From: an uncultured Collinsella sp.
GTDB lineage: Bacteria; Actinomycetota; Coriobacteriia; Coriobacteriales; Coriobacteriaceae
Assembly: GCA_900549135.1 (NCBI GenBank)
Contig: URNI01000112.1
Span: forward strand, 1-5,999
Direction of reading: 5' to 3'
Length of the DNA: 5,999 bases
Part shown: positions 1 to 5,930 of the stretch, piece after piece
Layout of the letters: each line of letters opens with the position of its first letter
How positions within the stretch are numbered: the first letter of the stretch is position 1
The notes under the pieces: generated by a model
What the model saw: the letters and a program-made list of their open reading frames with translations, nothing else
Told to the model about the DNA's origin: nothing
Database searches by the model: none
Position numbers and translations under genes: made by a program

Positions 1-479
1 TCGCCGCCTTCAATCTCTCTCGCCGTATCAACCAGGGCGACACTGTTCTGCTCGACTTCTTTCCAGATTTCTCCAAAGACGAGCTGCTCGATACGCTCAA
101 TCGGCGCGTCAAAGTGCTCGGCGATTTTTCGCCCCGAAACTCCCACTGGCTTGACGGCATGCTCGCCTCGCAACTCTCACACGTCGTTTGTGCGGCATTC
201 GAGCGGTGCCATCCCGGCTCGCGCGATGTCATCCATCTGGTCTCAATTCTCAAGCACTTTAAACTGTCCGTCGAAGGAACGGCAGATGAGCGCTCGGCAC
301 AGGTCACGCGTGGCGGCATATCTATCGAATGCGTCTCGGCACCCGATCTTTGCGTGAGCAACGCCACAGGCGCCCCGCTTTACGTCTGCGGCGAAGCGCT
401 CGACATCGACGCCGACTGCGGCGGCTTCAACCTTGCATGGGCTTGGATATCGGGGGTTCGCGCTGCAAGCAGCCTGTAG
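1..479 (+). CDS. BaiN/HI0933-like NAD(P)/FAD-dependent oxidoreductase, C-terminal part
   Basis: This is the 3' end of a flavoprotein gene cut by the left edge; the reading frame has its first full codon at position 3 and stops with TAG at 477-479, leaving 158 visible residues. The C-terminal signature is clear: a VTRGGI-type segment, then LYVCGEALDIDADCGGFNLAWAW from visible residue 126 on, ending in a small-residue-rich helix. This CGE-x-D-x-D-x-x-GGFN block is the FAD-contacting end of the HI0933/BaiN family (also annotated 'aminoacetone oxidase family FAD-binding enzyme'). The N-terminal GxGxxG dinucleotide fold should lie outside the window. Members are cytoplasmic, and most have no proven substrate; BaiN itself was proposed to act in bile-acid 7-dehydroxylation in Clostridium, but that role should not be transferred to this protein. 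The next gene, 80 bases downstream, is another FAD enzyme. The family call is firm; the substrate is unknown. Confidence 0.85.
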   Translation, partial: AAFNLSRRINQGDTVLLDFFPDFSKDELLDTLNRRVKVLGDFSPRNSHWLDGMLASQLSHVVCAAFERCHPGSRDVIHLVSILKHFKLSVEGTADERSAQVTRGGISIECVSAPDLCVSNATGAPLYVCGEALDIDADCGGFNLAWAWISGVRAASSL

Positions 480-489
480 CAACGCAGTC

Positions 490-495
490 TATAAT
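490..495 (+). promoter_or_regulatory. Possible -10 box (perfect TATAAT) before the FAD dehydrogenase
   Basis: A perfect TATAAT starts 11 bases after the stop of the upstream gene, where the sequence is locally AT-rich. A start near 502 would place the following hairpin (508-534) in the 5' leader of the gene at 560. Against it, I see no convincing -35 hexamer 16-18 bases upstream and no extended TGn motif, so it may be a chance match. Confidence 0.35.
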
Positions 496-507
496 CAAAA
501 TGCAATC

Positions 508-540
508 GGGCCGTCTGAACTTTCCGGGCGGCCCCTTTCT
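508..540 (+). terminator. GC-rich hairpin with T-rich tail: terminator or leader hairpin
   Basis: GGGCCGTCT (508-516) pairs with GGGCGGCCC (526-534): nine pairs, two of them G-U, around a 9-base loop, followed by CTTTCTT at 535-541. It fits a modest rho-independent terminator for the upstream flavoprotein gene. If the TATAAT at 490-495 is active, the same hairpin would instead sit in the leader of the downstream gene and could attenuate it. It ends 13 bases before the AAGGAG ribosome binding site, so it would not by itself hide that site. The T-tract is short and broken by C. Confidence 0.5.
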
Positions 541-559
541 TGCATCTAAGGAGACCTCG

Positions 560-2200
560 ATGATCGAAATCACCCAAGTCCATGCGTCACTTGATGACGC
601 TCGCGACGAAAACGCCTGCCTTGCCGTTGGCAGACGCGCTGTCAAGCGAGCCCTTCGGTGCAAGGACTCCCAAATCAAGACTATCGAACTCCATCGCAAG
701 TCAATCGATGCCCGCAAAAAACGAGACGTCCATTTTATCTTGAGCTTCCGCGTCGAGCTTTCGACCCCTTGTCTTGAACAAATCGCCATCGATGGTATTT
801 CCGACCACGACCGCTCGCACATCCGCATGATAGAAGCCGAACCGCCCTCGTTCCCCTCTCCCGTTGTCGCAGCGCCTGACGAACGCCCCATCGTCGTTGG
901 AGCCGGATGCGCCGGCCTTTTTGCAGCACTTGCCCTTGCCGAAGCAGGCCTCAAGCCCTTGCTCATCGAGCGCGGCGATCCGGCCCTTCGCCGCTCACGG
1001 GCCATCGATCTTTTTCTCAAAGAACGCATCCTAGATCCCGAGAGCAACATTCAATTTGGCTTAGGTGGCGCGGGTACGTTCTCGGATGGCAAGCTCAATA
1101 CGGGAACCAAGAATCCAGCCCATCGGCTGGTCCTCGAGACCTTCGTCGAAGCGGGCTCACCTCGCGACATCCTGTGGGACGCCAAGCCGCACATTGGCTC
1201 CGACATCCTCCCCACCGTCGTCACCAACATTTCTCAGCGCATCGAGCAGCTCGGTGGAACCGTCCGCTATCGAACAAAGCTCGTCAATATTCGAACCGAT
1301 GGTTCTGGCGCCATCACCGGCATCGATGTCCAACCGCCCCAAGAAACCACAAGCGAGACAATCGCCACAAAGCACCTCATTCTCGCCTGCGGCCATTCCG
1401 CCCGCGACGTATTCGAGCTTCTCAAAGAACATGACGTTGCCCTCGCGCAAAAGACCTTTGCCATGGGCGTGCGCATTGAGCATCCACAGCGCGACATCGA
1501 CCGTGCCCAATATGGCCCCTCGGCGGGGCACCCGGCACTCGGAGCAGCCCCCTACAAGCTTGTCGCCCATCTCCCCAACGGCCGCAGCGTGTTCTCGTTT
1601 TGTATGTGCCCCGGCGGACAGGTTGTCGCGGCTTCTTCCGAGCAGGGCCATCTGTGCGTCAACGGTGCCAGCCTCAATGCCCGCGACGGGCGCAACGCAA
1701 ATGCCGCCCTACTCGTTAACGTCACACCTGACGACCTTCCCGACGATGACCCGCTCGCAGGCATTGAACTCCAGCGCGCCTGCGAGCGAGCCGCCTATCG
1801 CCTGGGTGGCTCCAACTGGAACGCGCCGGCACAGCTCGTCGGGGATTTCCTTGCCAGGCGCGCCAGCAAGGCTCCCGGAGAGGTAAAACCAACCTATCCA
1901 CTTGGCGTGACCTGGACGGCGATCGACGATGCCCTCCCGCGGCATATCGTCGAATCACTTCGTTTGGGAATCCCCCTGCTCGGTAAGAAACTGCGTGGCT
2001 ATGACCGCCCCGATGCGGTCCTCACTGGCGTGGAGACGCGTTCGAGTTCCCCGGTCACTGTCACCCGCGATCGAACATGCCACGCCGCGTCGACTCCGGG
2101 CCTTTACCCTTGCGGCGAGGGTGCCGGATATGCCGGCGGCATCATGAGTGCCGCCACCGACGGCATCCGTTGCGCCGAGGCGCTGATAGCGGACCTCTAG
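560..2200 (+). CDS. FAD-dependent dehydrogenase, COG2509-type flavoprotein
   Basis: A complete 546-residue cytoplasmic flavoprotein. The frame is open further upstream, but the ATG at 560 is chosen because AAGGAG lies 6 bases before it and earlier starts would overlap the preceding gene. Residues 1-105 form the basic N-terminal domain typical of this family (RRAVKRAL, then HRKSIDARKK). A Rossmann FAD-binding site follows: VVGAGCAG with the glycines at 114, 116 and 119, and the ribose-binding acid E137 in LLIERG. GGAGTFSDGKL at 169-179 and FCMCPGG at 347-353 are family hallmarks. The C-terminal GEGAGYAGG (519-527) and TDGI complete the FAD site. The length is normal for COG2509. The family is widespread but biochemically uncharacterised; the fold implies an NAD(P)H- or substrate-linked redox reaction on FAD. 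The CMC pair at 348-350 could be redox active, which is inference. Convergent with uvrB. Confidence 0.93.
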   Translation: MIEITQVHASLDDARDENACLAVGRRAVKRALRCKDSQIKTIELHRKSIDARKKRDVHFILSFRVELSTPCLEQIAIDGISDHDRSHIRMIEAEPPSFPSPVVAAPDERPIVVGAGCAGLFAALALAEAGLKPLLIERGDPALRRSRAIDLFLKERILDPESNIQFGLGGAGTFSDGKLNTGTKNPAHRLVLETFVEAGSPRDILWDAKPHIGSDILPTVVTNISQRIEQLGGTVRYRTKLVNIRTDGSGAITGIDVQPPQETTSETIATKHLILACGHSARDVFELLKEHDVALAQKTFAMGVRIEHPQRDIDRAQYGPSAGHPALGAAPYKLVAHLPNGRSVFSFCMCPGGQVVAASSEQGHLCVNGASLNARDGRNANAALLVNVTPDDLPDDDPLAGIELQRACERAAYRLGGSNWNAPAQLVGDFLARRASKAPGEVKPTYPLGVTWTAIDDALPRHIVESLRLGIPLLGKKLRGYDRPDAVLTGVETRSSSPVTVTRDRTCHAASTPGLYPCGEGAGYAGGIMSAATDGIRCAEALIADL

Positions 2201-2226
2201 TGCACGAACTCCCGCGTTCGAACGAC

Positions 2227-2262
2227 ACAGGCCCCGAGCTCCACGGGGAACTCGGGGCCTGT
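2227..2262. terminator. Long hairpin between convergent genes, probable bidirectional terminator
   Basis: ACAGGCCCCGAG (2227-2238) is perfectly complementary to CTCGGGGCCTGT (2251-2262), a 12-bp GC-rich stem; three more pairs (TCC with GGA) can form inside the 12-base loop. It lies 27 bases after the stop of the FAD dehydrogenase and 4 bases after the uvrB stop on the other strand, exactly where both transcripts should end. Neither side has a good U-tract: the + side reads TTCGCTACTTTC and the - side has none. Release may therefore be inefficient or need a factor. The rest of the gap holds only a 10-base palindrome at 2215-2224. Confidence 0.65.
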
Positions 2263-2265
2263 TCG

Positions 2266-4506
2266 CTACTTTCTGAATCGTGCACCCTGGCGTTTTCTGC
2301 CCGAAGCAAAGGTAGAGCCCTTGCGAGCCTGCGAACGTAAGCGCTCGATCGTCTCGTCCTCAGACGCACCCTCGAGCATCGCCCGAATCTGAACGACGGC
2401 ATCGCGCAGGCGCGCCGCCTCCTCAAAGTCCATGGCGGCAGAAGCGTTACGCATATCCTCTTCCATGGTTTCGACAATCCGCACAAGCTCGTCATGCGGC
2501 AGTTCTTCCAACTGCTCCGCAAGTGTCTGCTCGGGCGCCACCGTTTCCGGCACGCCGCCCTCGCCCGACTCATCGGGCGTATAGAATGCACCATGGCCAA
2601 GAGAGTCGCCCTTCGAGCGTCCCTTGGAACCCACGGTTTTTTCGGCCTCGGCAATAAAACTTGAGATGTCGTTGATGGCCTTGCGCACCGTCTTGGGCAC
2701 GATGCCATGCTCTTCGTTATATGCCATCTGAATCTCGCGACGGCGCTGCGTCTCTTCGATGGCCTCTTTCATCGAATCGGTCACAACGTCCGCATACATG
2801 ATGACTTCGCCATCGGCGTTACGGGCCGCGCGGCCAATCGTCTGAATCAGCGAACGGCGGTTGCGCAAGAAGCCTTCCTTATCGGCATCGAGAATTGCCA
2901 CCAGTGAGACCTCGGGGAGATCCAAGCCCTCGCGAAGCAGGTTGATGCCAACGAGGACATCGATCTTGCCCTCGCGCAGCGTTCGCAGGATCTCGACACG
3001 GTCCATTGTCGCCGTATCAGAATGCATGTAATTGACCTTAATGCCCGCGTCGAGCAGATGGTCGGTCAGGTCCTCGGCCATGCGCTTGGTCAACGTGGTC
3101 ACCAGCACGCGCTCCTTGCGGGCAACGCGCTCGCGAATCTCGTCCTCAAGATCGTCAATCTGCCCACGAACCGGACGCACATCGATCTTGGGATCGAGCA
3201 GACCGGTCGGACGAATAATCTGCTCAACGTCGTTCTGGCTAACCCGCAGCTCATAGTCGCCCGGTGTTGCCGAAACGTAGATGAACTGGGGAATCCTCGC
3301 CTCAAACTCATCGAAACGAAGCGGGCGGTTATCGAGCGCCGAGGGCAGGCGAAAACCGTGTTCCACCAGCGTCACCTTACGCGAGCGGTCACCTTCGTGC
3401 ATGCCGCGAATCTGCGGCACCGTCACATGGCTCTCATCGATGATGCAGAGCATATCCTTGGGAAAGTAATCGATTAGGGTAAACGGCGGCTCACCCGGTT
3501 TGCGACCGTCCAGATGACGCGAGTAGTTCTCGATGCCGTTGCAAAAGCCCATCGTCTCGAGCATCTCAAGATCATAATCGGTGCGCTGCTGCAGACGTTG
3601 CGCCTCGAGCAACTTGTCGGTCGCCTTGAGCTCCGCAACGCGCTTCTCGCACTCTTCGCTGATCGATTTCAGAGCCGCCTTGACCTTCGGCTTCTCGGTC
3701 ACGTAGTGCGATGCCGGCCATACGGGGATGGCCTCGTACTCACGAAGCATCTCACCGGTGACCTCATCGATCTCGGCAATCAGCTCGACCTCGTCGCCAA
3801 AGAACTCAAACCGCAACGGATGCTCGGCATAAGGCGGATACACGTCGACAACATCGCCGCGCACGCGGAACGTGCCACGTGCCAGGTCATAGTCATTGCG
3901 ATCATATTGAATGTCGATAAGCGCATGGATAAAGTCATCGCGCTCGAGCGGCACCTTCTTGTCGACGTTTGGAGCCAGACCCGCATAGTCCTCAGGAGAG
4001 CCAATGCCATAGATACACGAGACCGATGCGACAACGATCACATCACGTCGAGAGAGCAGTGACGCGGTCGCCTGATGGCGCAGCATCTCGACCTCTTCGT
4101 TAATCGAGGAGTCTTTCTCGATATATGTATCGCTTTGCGGCACATACGCCTCGGGCTGATAGTAGTCGTAGTACGAGACGAAGTAGACCACAGCGTTATT
4201 GGGAAAGAACTCTTTGAGCTCGCTCGCAAGCTGAGCGGCGAGCGTTTTATTCGGAGCCATGACAAGGGTCGGCTTACCCAAGGCCTCAATGGTTTTGGCC
4301 ATCGTAAACGTCTTACCCGAACCAGTCACACCCAGCAAAACCTGATAGCGGTCTCCGTCCCTCACACCCTGCACAAGCGACTCAATGGCCTTAGGCTGGG
4401 AACCGGCAGGCTCATAGGGAGAGACGACTTCAAACGGCACCTCAGCGCCCTCAACGCCAAAGCGCTTAAGTTCACCACCAACACGCTCAACTTCAAATTC
4501 CGCCAT
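2266..4506 (-). CDS. uvrB: UvrB, excinuclease ABC subunit B
   Basis: A complete 746-residue UvrB, the damage-verifying helicase-like subunit of nucleotide excision repair. It receives DNA from UvrA, opens it around the lesion and recruits UvrC for incision. Visible motifs: Walker A GVTGSGKT (59-66); the beta-hairpin region that clamps one strand, SYYDYYQPEAYVPQ (111-124) and onward to INEE; Walker B DESH (357-360); helicase motif VI QTIGRAARN (555-563); and a C-terminal UVR motif of about residues 676-712 (MDFEEAARLRDAV), used to bind UvrA and UvrC. The tail is basic (RKRQGARFRK). The N-terminus carries roughly 20 residues before the SPYEPAGSQPKAI block, more than in E. coli UvrB. The ATG at 4506 is preferred over an in-frame one at 4527 because AGGAG sits 5 bases upstream of it and nothing similar precedes the other. 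It is the last gene of the coaE operon, 51 bases after the transglycosylase. No actinobacterial SOS box (GAAC-N4-GTTC) was seen upstream. Confidence 0.98.
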   Translation of the reverse strand: MAEFEVERVGGELKRFGVEGAEVPFEVVSPYEPAGSQPKAIESLVQGVRDGDRYQVLLGVTGSGKTFTMAKTIEALGKPTLVMAPNKTLAAQLASELKEFFPNNAVVYFVSYYDYYQPEAYVPQSDTYIEKDSSINEEVEMLRHQATASLLSRRDVIVVASVSCIYGIGSPEDYAGLAPNVDKKVPLERDDFIHALIDIQYDRNDYDLARGTFRVRGDVVDVYPPYAEHPLRFEFFGDEVELIAEIDEVTGEMLREYEAIPVWPASHYVTEKPKVKAALKSISEECEKRVAELKATDKLLEAQRLQQRTDYDLEMLETMGFCNGIENYSRHLDGRKPGEPPFTLIDYFPKDMLCIIDESHVTVPQIRGMHEGDRSRKVTLVEHGFRLPSALDNRPLRFDEFEARIPQFIYVSATPGDYELRVSQNDVEQIIRPTGLLDPKIDVRPVRGQIDDLEDEIRERVARKERVLVTTLTKRMAEDLTDHLLDAGIKVNYMHSDTATMDRVEILRTLREGKIDVLVGINLLREGLDLPEVSLVAILDADKEGFLRNRRSLIQTIGRAARNADGEVIMYADVVTDSMKEAIEETQRRREIQMAYNEEHGIVPKTVRKAINDISSFIAEAEKTVGSKGRSKGDSLGHGAFYTPDESGEGGVPETVAPEQTLAEQLEELPHDELVRIVETMEEDMRNASAAMDFEEAARLRDAVVQIRAMLEGASEDETIERLRSQARKGSTFASGRKRQGARFRK

Positions 4507-4511
4507 GGATA

Positions 4512-4516
4512 CTCCT
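4512..4516 (-). promoter_or_regulatory. Ribosome binding site of uvrB
   Basis: AGGAG on the - strand, within TTAGGAG, ends 5 bases before the ATG at 4506. It decides the start: the upstream in-frame ATG at 4527 has no purine-rich site before it. Confidence 0.8.
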
Positions 4517-4557
4517 AACTCATACATCTGCAGTATACGCAGGCGGTGGGCTTAGTC

Positions 4558-5139
4558 CTATACGAACCGATCGGGATAGAGAGTCTTATATCGAACCCAG
4601 GCATTATTGACGCGAATCAGATACGCCTGCGTCTCGGGAAAGGTGATTGCATTATGAAGCGACGTACTCTGCTGCGCCCATCCGTCGACATTGCCCATAC
4701 CGGCGTTATAGGCAGCAATGGCACTGTCAGTCGACCCGTTAAAATACGCTAGAAGATACGAAAGATACGCACAGCCAAACTCGATATTCGTAGCCGGATC
4801 GTTAAGGTTGTCGGCCGAATACTCGCCACCGTCGACAAGGCCCTTGGCGATCATATCCTGGGCAGTCTCGGGCATCAGCTGCATCAATCCCTGAGCACCT
4901 TGATTCGACTCGGCCTCGGGATCCCAATTCGATTCCGACTTAATGACAGCGCATACCAGATACGGATCCAGATTATGCGAAATACTGGATTGCTTTACAT
5001 ACGCCTCGTAGTCAATCGGATACAACGGCTTAAAGAAAGCGGCAGGAGCACACGAGTAAACGAATGAGATTAGGCCGAAGACAAAAACGGCAGCCAGCGG
5101 CATAAGGCGATACCACGCAAAGAAACGTGTCTTAGGCAT
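4558..5139 (-). CDS. Small membrane-anchored lytic transglycosylase (SLT domain)
   Basis: A 193-residue protein that should cleave the glycan strands of peptidoglycan outside the membrane, releasing 1,6-anhydro-muropeptides. Residues 1-12 are short and basic (KTRFFAWYR) and 13-35 are a hydrophobic segment, so it is either a signal-anchor or exported. The VYSC at 27-30 resembles a lipobox, but Tyr at -2 is off consensus. The catalytic domain runs from about residue 43 to 190: KSESNWDP with catalytic Glu69, GAQGLMQLMP (81-90), AIAAYNAGMGNV (140-151) and FPETQAYLIRV (167-177), the standard motif order of Slt70/MltC-like goosefoot enzymes. There is no LysM or SH3 cell-wall-binding domain, so it is a minimal enzyme. 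Two ATGs compete (5145 and 5139); the AAGGAGG directly abuts the first and lies 6 bases from the second, so 5139 is chosen. That gives an ATGCCTAA overlap with the coaE stop, suggesting coupled translation. The exact physiological role is unknown. Confidence 0.93.
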   Translation of the reverse strand: MPKTRFFAWYRLMPLAAVFVFGLISFVYSCAPAAFFKPLYPIDYEAYVKQSSISHNLDPYLVCAVIKSESNWDPEAESNQGAQGLMQLMPETAQDMIAKGLVDGGEYSADNLNDPATNIEFGCAYLSYLLAYFNGSTDSAIAAYNAGMGNVDGWAQQSTSLHNAITFPETQAYLIRVNNAWVRYKTLYPDRFV

Positions 5140-5773
5140 CGGCATCCTCCTTATCCGCAGTGTCTATAAACCCATGGCATGCAAGCCATGAGTCAAGCTG
5201 CTCAAAAAGCGAATTATCGCCTGAGGCATTATCAATCACCGTTGTAGCGAGATTGCACAGCGCAGACTCATCGGGCTGACAAGCAGAACGGGCATCGAAA
5301 TCAGATGGCTCCATGCCACGTTGAATAGCGCGCTCGCGACGAACTGACAAAGGGGCGCTAATGACCAGAATTTCATCAGCCAAGCCAAATGCATCCTCAA
5401 AACCAGTCGGAGCAGAAACCTCGACCACCGCAAAGGGGTAACGGGGAGATGAAACCGTACAACAAACCGGATCGAGAATCCTAAGCGAAAGCTGTTCAAT
5501 CAGAACGGGATGCACGATGCCATTGAGTCGTGCGACCGAATCAGGAGAAGCGAAAGCTCGAGAAGCGAGGATGCTGCGGCGAATGCCGCCCTCCTCATCC
5601 AAAATGTCCCAACCGAATTCATCCGCGAGAGTATTGACGATATCAGAGCCCGGCACATACAGAGATTTTGCAAGCTCATCCAGATCGATAAGCATAGCGC
5701 CACGAGATTCGAAATAGCGGCAGGCAGTCGACTTACCCGAAGCAATATTGCCCAAGACAAATACGGTAAACAT
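5132..5773 (-). CDS. coaE: Dephospho-CoA kinase
   Basis: A 213-residue P-loop kinase that phosphorylates the 3'-hydroxyl of the ribose in dephospho-CoA with ATP, the last step of coenzyme A synthesis in the cytoplasm. Seen: P-loop GNIASGKST (8-16) at the very N-terminus; the DxD acidic pair as IDLDELA (D30, D32); the conserved HP at 88-89 in LNGIVHPVL; the RRERAIQRG lid-type stretch (145-153); and VIDNASG (179-185), the usual NMP-kinase-like ending. The length matches the family (about 200). It is divergent: most CoaE proteins read GGIGSGKS and DAD, and the PLLxE-like strand is here VEVSAPTGFED. The ATG at 5773 is preferred over a TTG at 5776 because AGGGAGGG (5778-5785) is well spaced for it. 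It is the first gene of the operon with the transglycosylase and uvrB, and its last codons overlap the next start. Another P-loop nucleotide kinase is a less likely alternative. Confidence 0.92.
   Translation of the reverse strand: MFTVFVLGNIASGKSTACRYFESRGAMLIDLDELAKSLYVPGSDIVNTLADEFGWDILDEEGGIRRSILASRAFASPDSVARLNGIVHPVLIEQLSLRILDPVCCTVSSPRYPFAVVEVSAPTGFEDAFGLADEILVISAPLSVRRERAIQRGMEPSDFDARSACQPDESALCNLATTVIDNASGDNSLFEQLDSWLACHGFIDTADKEDADA
5146..5152 (-). promoter_or_regulatory. Ribosome binding site of the transglycosylase gene, inside coaE
   Basis: AAGGAGG on the - strand lies within the last codons of coaE. It has no spacer to the ATG at 5145 but a 6-base spacer to the ATG at 5139, so it selects the latter. 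Confidence 0.75.
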
Positions 5774-5801
5774 CAAGCCCTCCCTAACGCCAATGCGAGT
5801 A

Positions 5802-5832
5802 ATTATCGCTCAAATACACTGGAAGGACTCAA
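5802..5832 (-). promoter_or_regulatory. Candidate promoter of the coaE operon
   Basis: On the - strand a GATAAT -10 box (5802-5807, five of six consensus bases) is preceded by TTGAGT (5827-5832, four of six) at a 19-base spacing, slightly long. A start near 5795 would leave a leader of about 20 bases containing the AGGGAGGG ribosome binding site. It lies between the upstream terminator and coaE, where a promoter is expected. Other AT-rich -10-like words (TATTTT, TATATA) occur nearer the terminator, so the exact site is uncertain. Confidence 0.4.
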
Positions 5833-5899
5833 AATACAGCCAAACAGTAAGAGCGTATACGGGGGAGCTAGGTCCCAAAGTAAAACGTGTATATAACGC

Positions 5900-5930
5900 A
5901 AAAAGGGGGAGGCCGCGAGGCCTCCCCCTT
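5900..5930 (-). terminator. Rho-independent terminator of the transcript upstream of coaE
   Basis: AAGGGGGAGGCC (5903-5914) and GGCCTCCCCCTT (5919-5930) form a perfect 12-bp stem with a 4-base loop. Read on the - strand the stem runs into TTTTT (5904-5900) and then an AT-rich stretch, which is the classic arrangement. It therefore ends a - strand transcript entering from beyond the right edge and separates it from the coaE operon. Read on the + strand there is only CTCAG after the stem, so it is directional. Confidence 0.88.

Noticed and set aside
329..559. Longer start for the FAD dehydrogenase, giving 623 residues
   Set aside because: The extra 77 residues overlap the end of the preceding gene in another frame, are Arg-rich and low-complexity, and the ATG at 560 has a well-placed AAGGAG.
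427..1050. 207-residue open frame on the - strand across the start of the FAD dehydrogenase
   Set aside because: It is Arg/Ser-rich with no motif, and antisense to two well-supported genes and the intergenic hairpin.
1065..1886. 273-residue open frame on the + strand inside the FAD dehydrogenase
   Set aside because: It is a Ser/Pro/Arg-rich shadow frame of a GC-rich gene with a motif-complete product in the other frame.
3022..4518. Three long open frames on the + strand inside uvrB (3022-3477, 3514-4062, 4075-4518)
   Set aside because: They are codon-aligned antisense frames of uvrB, kept open because the sense gene avoids TTA, CTA and TCA. Their proteins show no family signature.
4507..4557. 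SOS (LexA) box before uvrB
   Set aside because: No GAAC-N4-GTTC or CTG-N10-CAG arrangement with acceptable spacing was found in the gap.
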